A stretch of 52,241 nucleotides of DNA. It comes from Acidobacteria bacterium 13_2_20CM_57_17. GTDB lineage: Bacteria > Acidobacteriota > Terriglobia > Acidiferrales > UBA7541. The translations under genes were made by a program, and so were the position numbers. The DNA is taken from NCBI GenBank assembly GCA_001914785.1, contig MNDE01000115.1, positions 1 through 52,241 of the forward strand, read 5' to 3'. The notes below the pieces were generated by a model. That model made no database searches and was not told the DNA's origin. It saw only the letters and a program-made list of their open reading frames with translations. Shown here in pieces: positions 18,733 to 27,777 of the stretch (the stretch's first letter is position 1; each line of letters opens with the position of its first letter).

Positions 18733-19605
18733 ATGAAGAAAATCTTCTGCCCTAGATGCGGCATGGAAGCTATCGGAGGAAATGGCTTCTGGGGAACGTC
18801 CAAACCCTACTGTTCGCTTTGTGGCTGGAACGTTTCGCTCGCAAAAGAAACAGAGCGCGCGTCCTTAAAGCAACTGCCTTGGGCCTTATTGCTTTTTGCA
18901 TCTTTCTTTGCTTTCGTCGGTTACTTGTCTAAATCGGGATTCGCTCTTTTCCCTTTTCTATTCTTGTCTGTGTTCGTTGTAGTGGGTGCGATTGCGTCCT
19001 GGCGGAAATTGAAACTACTGGAGGTCTCACACCCCGCGGCCGCCTACGCAAGTACGCTGCCTTCGGTTATGGCGGCCAAGGAAACCCTTAAAAAAACTCC
19101 TGTCAATACGCATCTGTACCTCTCGGGACTATCCAAGCCTCGTATAGTAAGATTCAAACCAGTAGCCCGTGTCATTACCATCGCATTTCCAATCTCGTGG
19201 ATATTCATAGTCTACTTCGGGTTCAAGATCATGCGGGACGAGATCGCGGTTTCTAGCCCACTCGCCACTCTTCGCGACCTTGGCCCCCTCCTACTGTTCG
19301 CTTTGATATGGTCGGTCATTGGAATAACGACAATACGCAGCGTCCGGAGAGATCGAAAGTTATTGAGCGAAGGAGAGCTCGCCATCGCCATCGTTACTCA
19401 CCAAGAGCTGAGCGGTGGGAAACGTCGGCAAAGCAAAATACGATACGAGTTCAAGGATGTCACAGGGCGGCTCGTCAGAGGCGGCGGGACCGACGAGTCG
19501 TGGGAATTGTATGAGGACATGGAAGTCCCAGTCTTCTACGACGCTGAAGATCCCGGGAAAAATGTTGCGCTTTGCGCCGCCACTTGTGAACTAAGAACCG
19601 ACTAG
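18733..19605 (+). CDS. Zinc-ribbon membrane protein with DUF3592-like tail
   Basis: 290 residues. A zinc ribbon opens the protein (CPRCG at 6-10, CSLCG at 27-31). Membrane helices follow at about 49-66 and 70-88, then at about 148-168 and 182-202. The tail (SEGELAIAIVTHQELSGG, IRYEFKDVTGRLVRGGG, MEVPVFYDAEDPGKNVAL) matches the sort of beta-rich module found in DUF3592 proteins. Function unknown. No ribosome site is visible; TATATA starts 14 bp upstream, so a leaderless transcript is possible. Its stop overlaps the stop of the convergent gene (shared CTAG). Confidence 0.7.
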   Translation: MKKIFCPRCGMEAIGGNGFWGTSKPYCSLCGWNVSLAKETERASLKQLPWALLLFASFFAFVGYLSKSGFALFPFLFLSVFVVVGAIASWRKLKLLEVSHPAAAYASTLPSVMAAKETLKKTPVNTHLYLSGLSKPRIVRFKPVARVITIAFPISWIFIVYFGFKIMRDEIAVSSPLATLRDLGPLLLFALIWSVIGITTIRSVRRDRKLLSEGELAIAIVTHQELSGGKRRQSKIRYEFKDVTGRLVRGGGTDESWELYEDMEVPVFYDAEDPGKNVALCAATCELRTD

Positions 19606-20210
19606 CGGTTAGACAGCGGGATGACAAATTTCAGCGCTGTGTGCGTCGCGGAAAAGCCGACTACTTTCACATCCTTCAACCCAGCCTTGCGGCCTGCGGC
19701 GAGGACATCGTTTTCGGTAATGTGTTTTTGGCCTTTTGGGTAAACGATCCAGAGCGCGTCCGCGCCTTTCATTGCTTTCGAAATTTTCGCCAGAGCGCCG
19801 AGGCCTTGCTTCGAATCAGCTGCGAGAAAGACAGACTCCGAATCAGCCGCTATTTTTCCCTTGCTCACGCTTTCCGTGAGCCCGGTCACTTCACGAAGAA
19901 ACTCCGGCTCGAACTCGCCTAACAAAGACACTCTGGCGCCCGGTTTCACGCCGAGTTTCTCTATGCGCGATTTCGGATGGAGAATCTTGTCGCACCATTT
20001 TTCCGCAGCCGATCCGAGGTGAAAGACAGCAAGTCCTTCCGCAGTCTGCAAGCGAAGTTCACCGTCCACCGCTTTCGCCGATTTGATCGTGGAAAACGGA
20101 ATCTTCAGCCGGAAATCGCCACGAAAGAGAATCTCGCTCGTTTCGAGCAAAGCCTTCCCTTCTGACTGCTTTCCGTCAAAGTGCACTTTGCACGTTGCTT
20201 CGTTTCCCAT
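19602..20210 (-). CDS. DUF3052-like protein
   Basis: About 202 residues. The second half (SKAMKGADALWIVYPKGQ, ITENDVLAAGRKAGLKDVKV, VGFSATHTALKFVIPL) matches the DUF3052 pattern. The first half (LLETSEILFRGDFRLKIPFS, LKSAKAVDGELRLQT type) is a separate beta-rich domain, so this is likely a two-domain member. Function unknown. A longer start at 20288 would sit 21 bp from the divergent MFS gene; the inner ATG at 20210 is preferred because it leaves promoter room for both. Confidence 0.65.
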   Translation of the reverse strand: MGNEATCKVHFDGKQSEGKALLETSEILFRGDFRLKIPFSTIKSAKAVDGELRLQTAEGLAVFHLGSAAEKWCDKILHPKSRIEKLGVKPGARVSLLGEFEPEFLREVTGLTESVSKGKIAADSESVFLAADSKQGLGALAKISKAMKGADALWIVYPKGQKHITENDVLAAGRKAGLKDVKVVGFSATHTALKFVIPLSNR

Positions 20211-20309
20211 TGGAGATCGCCTGCCCACCAACCAAATTGTTGCTGAACCGTACCTCTTCCGCAGTCCCGCCACCTCGGCGGCAGTCACAATAGTAAGCTA
20301 TCAGGTTCC

Positions 20310-21620
20310 ATGGCAACCGCAATTACAAACACCGTCGACTGGAAGCTGATCTGGGCGCAGCGCGGATTCCGCTATTTCTTTTTCGCCATGTTCGTCTCGC
20401 TCTTTGGCAGCGGCATGAACTTCGCTGGCGTGAGCTGGTACATCCTTGCCGTGACGCATTCCACGGTGAAGGTCAGTTGGCAAGTCATCGTCATGACCAT
20501 CCCGGGGCTTTTCGTTCCCTTTCTGGGCGGCGTGCTGATTGACCGCATTGACCGGCGATATTTGGGTGTCTTGCTCGATTTGATCCGCGGTTTCTTTGTG
20601 CTGGCGACCGCGTACATCGCTTGGCGCGGCCATTTGCAACTCTGGCATTTGTATGCCATGACGCTAATCACCGGCACTGGATCGGCGATGTACTGGGCCA
20701 CGGTGAACGCACTGGTGCAGGAAGTGATTCCGCCCAGCCAGTTCACCGGCGCGAACGCCGTGGTGCTCGTGGGAGTGCAAAGCGGCATGCTCATTGCCGG
20801 GGCTTTCGTCGGCTTCCTTTACAACTCCGCCGGTATTGCAGGAATCCTGGCGATCGATGGCGCAACTTATTTTGTGTCGGCCTATTGCTTGTATCAGGTG
20901 CGTCGTGGATACGTCTCTCCACGTGTGAATCAGAAGTATCCACGAGAATTTGACGAGGCGACCGAAGCGACAGCCGAAGCGCTCGAAACCGGCGAAAATC
21001 CGGAAGTTGCGGAAGCCGGGCTCTCGCTGGCAGTTTACGCGGACATGAAAGAAGGCTTCGCGTACCTCAAGCAGCAGCCGCTGGTGCGCGCGCTGGGCGT
21101 CACCCATTCGGTCATGATGGCGGGAGTGGTGAGCGCCAACGTCGTGCTGGTCGCCCTGGCAAACGATATTCTGCATGCGGGCCCGCGCGGGCTGGGATTT
21201 CTGGAATCGGGCTGGGCTACCGGGGCGATCGTCGGAGGATTGCTAGCCAGCCAACTGCCACAGTCGTTGCGCATGCCTCTTTATGTAGCTGCGTGCGCTG
21301 GGCTCGCGGCCGGCCACATGGCGACTCCCTTCGTGGAATTTCTCGTGGGCGCGGTAACGATGCAGATTCTGTTTGGATTCTGCCGCGCCCTGGGCGGCGT
21401 GGTCGCGCAGTCTTCGCTGATGTCCATCGTGCCGCGGCATTTCATGGGGCGCACGCAATCCGCGATGGCGATCCTGACGACCGTCGTGCAGCTCTCCATG
21501 AGCATTGCGCTTGGATGGGTGGCACAGGGAGCCGGCCTGATCGCCGGGTACGCGCTGCTGGCGTTGCTTTACGCGGGAGCGACAGTGTCAGCCATTCGCG
21601 CGCGTCAGCTCATGCGATGA
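20310..21620 (+). CDS. MFS transporter (enterobactin-exporter-like)
   Basis: 436 residues with about twelve membrane helices. The first half carries the MFS loop motif (GGVLIDRIDRRYLGVLLDL, between helices 2 and 3) and the second half FCRALGGVVAQSSLMSIVP. The loop between the halves is hydrophilic and acidic (EFDEATEATAEALETGENPE). It resembles the MFS_3 (EntS-type) exporters. The substrate cannot be predicted. No operon partner: the neighbours are divergent upstream and convergent downstream. Confidence 0.85.
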   Translation: MATAITNTVDWKLIWAQRGFRYFFFAMFVSLFGSGMNFAGVSWYILAVTHSTVKVSWQVIVMTIPGLFVPFLGGVLIDRIDRRYLGVLLDLIRGFFVLATAYIAWRGHLQLWHLYAMTLITGTGSAMYWATVNALVQEVIPPSQFTGANAVVLVGVQSGMLIAGAFVGFLYNSAGIAGILAIDGATYFVSAYCLYQVRRGYVSPRVNQKYPREFDEATEATAEALETGENPEVAEAGLSLAVYADMKEGFAYLKQQPLVRALGVTHSVMMAGVVSANVVLVALANDILHAGPRGLGFLESGWATGAIVGGLLASQLPQSLRMPLYVAACAGLAAGHMATPFVEFLVGAVTMQILFGFCRALGGVVAQSSLMSIVPRHFMGRTQSAMAILTTVVQLSMSIALGWVAQGAGLIAGYALLALLYAGATVSAIRARQLMR

Positions 21621-21653
21621 GCTTTGGTAATAGCTTGCTCGATTGGTTCCAGG

Positions 21654-23495
21654 CTAATCGGAGGAACGCGTTGCCGCGGGCGCCAGCGACGCATGCACAT
21701 TCTTTCCGCCGAGCAAATCAACGGCCGCTTGATAGAGTTTGGCGCGCAACTGGTAGCGCTCATTGGCGCGCGTGACGTAACGCACGGCGATTTCGACGCC
21801 GCCGATGATCGGCTTGACATTGATGGCCGGCGCCGCAGAAAGTGAACTCATGTCGCGCGAACGCGCTGCGCGCTGCCATTCCTTCTCGGCTTGCTTGGCG
21901 CTTTCCGACGTGGCCTCGGCAACCTTTTTCTGAATCGCATCGATAATCGGATAGGGATCCTGCCCGGTGGGAAGAACCACCTGCAATTCGTCCCAGAGCC
22001 ACTGGCCGGAGGTCGAAAAATTAAAGTAATGGCCTTCGATTGCAAAACTATTTGTGAAGGTCACGCGGCGTCCCGTCGGATGCCCAGTGTCCGTCCAGTT
22101 GCCGGTTTCGAGCAGAACGGTATGAAACATCCCCAGCTCAACGACTTCACCCGACACGCCGTTGATCTCCACCCAGTCACCGAGCCTGATGCCGTTTTTC
22201 CCCATCAGCACAAACCAGCCGATGAAGCCAACAATGAAATCCTTAAGCGCAACCGTTAGGCCTGCGCCTGCAAGCCCCAGAAACGTGCCGAGTTGTCCCG
22301 GAAGCCCAACGATCACCAACAGAATAAGGAGTACTGCCGCCACTTGAACGGCGACGCGCGTCACTGTACGCAGCGTTTCCACCTGCCTGCGGTCCAGCGT
22401 TAATTTTCCGAGTAGACGTTCGAGCCAACTGTCAAAGAAAAATCCAATCAGCACAATTCCCAGTACGATGAGTGCGCCCAACAAGGAGCGATGAAGAACG
22501 TCGCGCTGTCGTGCGGCTACTAGATCGCTCCACTGGGCGTAAACAGCGGCCCGCCGCTTTTCATAATCAGCACGCTTGTCAAAATTTGTCAGATCCTTTT
22601 GATCGAGGACAATCTCTTTCATCCTCGCCAGCGCCGCTGCGGATTCTTCGTGACTGCGTTCTTTCCGTGAGGTGGCGGGCGCTCCCGCTGCTGCCTTTTT
22701 CGAATGCACAGCCAGATCCGGCGAAGCCTCCTTCGCCGCGTCGATGCGCTTGTCCAGTGCGTCGTGCATTGCAGCCAGGCCTGCCGCAGCACTGAGCACC
22801 GTTTGCTTTGCCTGCTCGAGCATCTCCCGCTTTTGCCGCAGCGCCGACCACTGCCGGTAAAGATGGACCAGCCCAAACTGATCGGGCAACGGAAACGGAT
22901 ACGAGGGAACCGCGGTATCAACTTCGTGAGAGAGGGCGTCATGTTCCTGGCCAATCTGTTCGGCGTGCCCTTTGGCATCGCCGCCAGCCTGGATCAAGTC
23001 TTGCGTAGCGTCATCCACTTCGTCTTCATCGGATTCCAACTGCGCTTTGACTTCTTCGAGCCTGTCGCCTAGCGCGTCTTTCTTGTTTCCACTCGCCTTG
23101 GCTTCCTCCGCCGTCAATTGCGCGGCTAGCGCCTGATCGGCCTTCCGCAGTTCCTGCGCTTTCTCCAGCCTTGTTTGTATATTTCTCGCCTCTGGACTTA
23201 AGACGGGAGGATGCGCCTCCGCATTCCGCCGCGCGCTCTCGTACGCAAGGTCCATTTCGTGGTCGGCTAACCGAATGGCCTCCCTGGAGAGCGCCTGTTC
23301 GTCTGGAATGTCCGCTAGGCGTGCGAGTTTCTGGGCAGTCCTCATGGGCGATTGGTCTACCAGGGTTGTTTGAACTCCCTTCGCCCCCTTAGTGGCGGTA
23401 GTGTTCGCCGGCTGCCCGGTGCGCAAAAATCCATAGGCAACCGCACCCAGGAGCACGATCAACATGATCGCGGCAATCTTTTGTGTCGTCTTCAT
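21654..23495 (-). CDS. MscS-family mechanosensitive channel with long N-terminal region
   Basis: About 613 residues. A signal/membrane helix (MKTTQKIAAIMLIVLLGAVA) is followed by about 320 residues of charged, helical, coiled-coil-like sequence (LEKAQELRKADQALAAQLTA, DRLEEVKAQLESDEDEVDDA), then a helix (LLGALIVLGIVLIGFFFD) and the MscS core: TVTRVAVQVAAVLLILLVIV, the pore helix region LGLAGAGLTVALKDFIVGF and the beta domain MGKNGIRLGDWVEINGVSG with RRVTFTNSF. It likely gates by membrane tension, opening to release solutes. The long periplasmic part is an accessory domain of the large MscS type. The longest frame starts at 23600; inner ATGs at 23513 and 23495 fit a signal peptide better. Confidence 0.85.
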   Translation of the reverse strand: MKTTQKIAAIMLIVLLGAVAYGFLRTGQPANTTATKGAKGVQTTLVDQSPMRTAQKLARLADIPDEQALSREAIRLADHEMDLAYESARRNAEAHPPVLSPEARNIQTRLEKAQELRKADQALAAQLTAEEAKASGNKKDALGDRLEEVKAQLESDEDEVDDATQDLIQAGGDAKGHAEQIGQEHDALSHEVDTAVPSYPFPLPDQFGLVHLYRQWSALRQKREMLEQAKQTVLSAAAGLAAMHDALDKRIDAAKEASPDLAVHSKKAAAGAPATSRKERSHEESAAALARMKEIVLDQKDLTNFDKRADYEKRRAAVYAQWSDLVAARQRDVLHRSLLGALIVLGIVLIGFFFDSWLERLLGKLTLDRRQVETLRTVTRVAVQVAAVLLILLVIVGLPGQLGTFLGLAGAGLTVALKDFIVGFIGWFVLMGKNGIRLGDWVEINGVSGEVVELGMFHTVLLETGNWTDTGHPTGRRVTFTNSFAIEGHYFNFSTSGQWLWDELQVVLPTGQDPYPIIDAIQKKVAEATSESAKQAEKEWQRAARSRDMSSLSAAPAINVKPIIGGVEIAVRYVTRANERYQLRAKLYQAAVDLLGGKNVHASLAPAATRSSD

Positions 23496-23636
23496 CCGCG
23501 CCCAACCATTCATCACCATTCTAATACGCGCGCTGTCTCGCCATACGCACAACTTTGGACTAACCGATTCGCATCGCGGATCAGGTTTTTTCGCCGACAC
23601 AGCAGAGCATCAGCTAGTCTAAAAAGTAGAGCTCTT

Positions 23637-24155
23637 ATGGATTCGCGGCTGTCCAAATTATCATTTGCAATGTTGTCAGGATACGCGGCCATTCATTTCC
23701 CGTCTTACTACTCCCAGCTGCCCGACGTGGTGGCTTCGCATTTCAACGCGCGCGGCGTGGCGAATGGCTGGCAGACAAAATCAGCTTTCTTTGCGGTATT
23801 TGTGGGCGTAAGTGTTCTTGCCGCCGTGATTGGATTTGGTATTCCACGCATTATTTCCGCAATGCCGCCGCAACTGATCAATCTTCCGAACAAGAATTAC
23901 TGGCTCGCGCCAGATCACCTCGCTGAAACCCAAACGTTCCTGAACAACTATTTTGCTTGGTTCGGCTGCGCCGTTTTCCTGATCATCATTCTTACGTTCG
24001 ACTACGCCATCCAGTCCAATCTGCGTCCGGAGAATCGGCCCGACATTTCGCGGATGTGGTATATCCTCGCGGGCTTTCTCGCTTTCGTAGCCGTCTGGAT
24101 CATCCGCTTATTAGCGCGATTCCTGCGGAACCCGCAAGAAAAGCTCGGGAGTTGA
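23637..24155 (+). CDS. DUF1648-domain membrane protein
   Basis: 172 residues. The opening YSQLPDVVASHFNARGVANGW is the DUF1648 motif known from SdpI-like proteins. Membrane helices lie at about 47-66 (FFAVFVGVSVLAAVIGFGI), 109-128 (AVFLIIILTFDYAI) and 142-160 (ILAGFLAFVAVWIIRLL). A longer frame starts upstream at 23352 but overlaps the divergent MscS gene. The chosen ATG follows GTAGAGC, a weak ribosome site. In Bacillus, SdpI gives immunity and has a signalling role, but no toxin gene is next to this one. Confidence 0.75.
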   Translation: MDSRLSKLSFAMLSGYAAIHFPSYYSQLPDVVASHFNARGVANGWQTKSAFFAVFVGVSVLAAVIGFGIPRIISAMPPQLINLPNKNYWLAPDHLAETQTFLNNYFAWFGCAVFLIIILTFDYAIQSNLRPENRPDISRMWYILAGFLAFVAVWIIRLLARFLRNPQEKLGS

Positions 24156-24186
24156 CGGGAGTTCCAGCAAAGCATACCTTCGGCCA

Positions 24187-24375
24187 GTGAAGATTGGGGA
24201 TGTCATCCGCATGCTGGAGCAAGATGAATGGGTGCTGGCGAGAACCCGGGGGGGCCACCGCCAATACAAACATCCTGTTAAACTAGGTCTGGTAACCGTC
24301 CCCGGCAAGCCGGGCGATGACCTCGCCCCTGGAACGCTGAACAGTATCCTGAAACAGGCAGGGTTGAAGTCATGA
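24187..24375 (+). CDS. hicA: HicA-type mRNA interferase toxin
   Basis: 62 residues, the usual HicA length. Key part GGHRQYKHP contains the catalytic His after two Gly, and GDDLAPGTLNSILKQAGL is the typical C-terminal helix. HicA cleaves mRNA when its partner is degraded. GTG is the start; the frame overlaps hicB by four bases (ATGA), which implies coupled translation. It comes first, the usual HicAB order. Confidence 0.9.
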   Translation: MKIGDVIRMLEQDEWVLARTRGGHRQYKHPVKLGLVTVPGKPGDDLAPGTLNSILKQAGLKS

Positions 24376-24587
24376 AAAGATATCTAATCGTTATCGAGCC
24401 GACAAACGCTAGTTTTTCTGCTTATTCCCCGGATCTTCCCGGATGTGTTTCGACTGGCCGGACGCACGAGGAAGTTGAGCAAAACATGCGCGAGGCAATT
24501 TCGTTTCATCTCGATGGACTGCGCGAAGAGGGGCAGGTCGTTCCTGAGCCACAAACATACTCGGCGTACGTTGAACTGCCCGCCTGA
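24372..24587 (+). CDS. hicB: HicB-type antitoxin
   Basis: 71 residues. The partial-RNase-H-like fold is visible (IVIEPTNASFSAYSPDLPGC, TGRTHEEVEQNMREAISFHL). It is shorter than HicB proteins carrying a DNA-binding tail, so this one may not bind its own promoter, as in the short HicB class. It neutralises HicA. Starts in the HicA stop codon. Confidence 0.9.
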   Translation: MKRYLIVIEPTNASFSAYSPDLPGCVSTGRTHEEVEQNMREAISFHLDGLREEGQVVPEPQTYSAYVELPA

Positions 24588-24601
24588 ACCAAGTGGACTA
24601 A

Positions 24602-25149
24602 ATGTATCCCGTCGACGACAAGGACAACGTTGTAGAAATCACTGACACTCCCAAGTTAAGTCCCGGCGCGCCTTGCCCGATGGTTTTGTGTGACGAACAT
24701 TGCTTAATACTCTCCTACATGATTTTCGAAAAGTACCCTCTTCCGCCTCCGCGCCCCGGCGGCGGGTTACAAGTGATCTTTGCGGATCCATCCGAGACCA
24801 AATGGGCCATTGTGCAATTTCATCGGCCGCGGGCGCATATGTTCGGTCCCTCAGTGACGAGACACTCTCAGGACACCCGCTAGCCGGTCGAGGCTTAAGA
24901 ACTTATGCGATCCACGAAGTTCTCAGCTCATCATGGGTCCGGCAGCTGGAAAAAATGAATTCCGTTCACCCTCGACACAACCCGAAAATGTACGATGATC
25001 TTAAGCACTATGTTTTTGCATTTCACGATTCCACATTTGAGTGCATCGCGCGAGGTTTTGACGCCACTATTGTCACCGGCCCCGGGGAACTGATTCTCGA
25101 TCAAATGCGCTCCCGCATCATCAGCCAATCGCAAGACCTACTTCAATAA
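24602..25149 (+). pseudogene. Frameshifted protein of unknown function
   Basis: Two overlapping frames make one protein. The first (24602-24883) reads to HRPRAHMFGPS and stops; the second, open from before that point to 25149, continues with SDETLSGHPLAGRGLRTYAI and ends in HYVFAFHDSTFECIARGF. Going from one to the other needs a single missing base around 24850-24857 (five bases, CCCTC, lie between the codons GGT and AGT). The whole would be about 182 residues. No motif is recognised. A sequencing error is as likely as a real mutation. It follows hicB by 14 bp, so it may have been acquired with it, though this is inference. Confidence 0.65.
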
Positions 25150-25153
25150 AGAC

Positions 25154-25179
25154 GAAACTTCCAGCATGCCGGAAGTTTC
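25154..25179 (-). terminator. Hairpin between convergent genes; rpoD terminator
   Basis: GAAACTTCC (25154-25162) and GGAAGTTTC (25171-25179), perfect 9-bp arms with an 8-nt loop. On the minus strand it is followed by GTCTTTATT, T-rich enough for factor-independent termination 34 bp after the rpoD stop. It may also serve the plus-strand frameshifted gene. Confidence 0.75.
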
Positions 25180-25212
25180 AGCTTCTCTTCTGGAATTCGG
25201 CGAGGGGTTTTT

Positions 25213-26955
<1,743 letters not shown>

Positions 26956-27470
26956 AAATTCCTCCCAATTACTTACCGCGATCCCAGGCACTCCCAGGCA
27001 TGCCAGCGTCTGTGCTCATTCGCAGAGACACGCACAGGCTCGCGCGCAGGCGCAAACCAAGGGGATCATTCCCCAGGAGATTTCCCGCATTTTTATTTGA
27101 AAATCTGTGCACCGCGCCGCTTGTCTGCCGCCGGCCCCGTGCGTTGCCCGCTTCCCGCACTTTTGGGGCCCGGCCCCAGCCGCTAAATACACTTACAATA
27201 GATGCGTTTAACGGTAAAACCGTTACTCGCGAAACCCTATTACGCTACACGTTTAAGTCGCGTCTCGTCAATGTTTTAATTCGTGGATTTCTGTGGAAGA
27301 TCTGGAGCCCATGGCTTAATTCTCCCTTTACGGTCGTTGGCCAGGTTCCGGTGGCTTCGACGCTTTCACATGGGGTGTCCGGCTTAGGGGCCTTCCACCT
27401 AGCCCGGAATATCACGCTTAGTTTCAAGACGCGTATGGACGGAACTAATCACCGCGCTCCTATTTTTCCC

Positions 27471-27498
27471 TTGACTTCTGTTACAACGAGCGTATACT
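27471..27498 (+). promoter_or_regulatory. Orphan sigma-70 promoter
   Basis: TTGACT (27471-27476), 16 bp, TATACT (27493-27498). It points right, against dnaG, with transcription expected near 27505. The next about 160 nt have several GC-rich small hairpins (CCGGG-TGC-CCCGG, GTGCAGCAC) and end in a 12-bp-arm hairpin (27631-27665), so a short RNA is possible. Confidence 0.55.
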
Positions 27499-27630
27499 AG
27501 TTGTTAGGTAAACCTGCGCAGTTCTCTTATGCAATCCATTTGGTTTGAGACCGGGTGCCCCGGCGGTGCAGCACTCCGTCAAATTCGCGCTCTGCGAGTT
27601 GTCCTTTTCTCCCAGGGCAACTTCTTTGGA

Positions 27631-27735
27631 ATCAACACTTGCAGAATACGCCCGCAAGTGTTGATTCTAAACCACTTACGCAAACTTTAAGTCCTTTAGA
27701 TGCAACACTTACAGAAAACCGGGGGAGGGGTTGTC
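27631..27735 (+). repeat. Dispersed intergenic repeat, copy 2
   Basis: Matches copy 1 (3973-4095) in the opposite orientation: the core is the reverse complement of GTAAGTGTTGCATCTAAA (27695-27712) with a G-rich run after it. Next to it is a perfect hairpin: ATCAACACTTGC (27631-27642), 11-nt loop, GCAAGTGTTGAT (27654-27665). The hairpin arms resemble the core (CAACACTTRC), so the unit seems built from repeated copies of one short word. Confidence 0.7.
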
Positions 27736-27777
27736 GTGGCTAGCCGCTCCAATCCAGACTCGAGAGAGTTTTAATGG

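Larger units (their letters stand above)
26956..27777. other. Intergenic region between dnaG and rpoD
   Basis: An 822-bp gap with no clear gene. It holds a candidate minus-strand promoter for rpoD (TTGACG at 27266-27271, with TAGCGT 18 bp on), a small hairpin (27210-27224), a strong plus-strand promoter (27471-27498) with no gene after it, and a dispersed repeat copy (27631-27735). A 62-codon frame at 27555 runs into the repeat and is not a gene. Confidence 0.6.

Noticed and set aside
23352..24155. Longer 267-residue form of the DUF1648 protein
   Set aside because: The extra 95 residues overlap the start of the MscS gene on the other strand and have no family similarity.
27505..27668. 6S RNA, SRP RNA or tRNA between dnaG and rpoD
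   Set aside because: Length fits 6S, but I could not find the conserved motifs of 6S or SRP RNA, nor a T-arm or cloverleaf; kept only as an unassigned transcript candidate.
27555..27743. 62-codon plus-strand frame
   Set aside because: It runs through the dispersed repeat and translates the repeat itself; not a gene.
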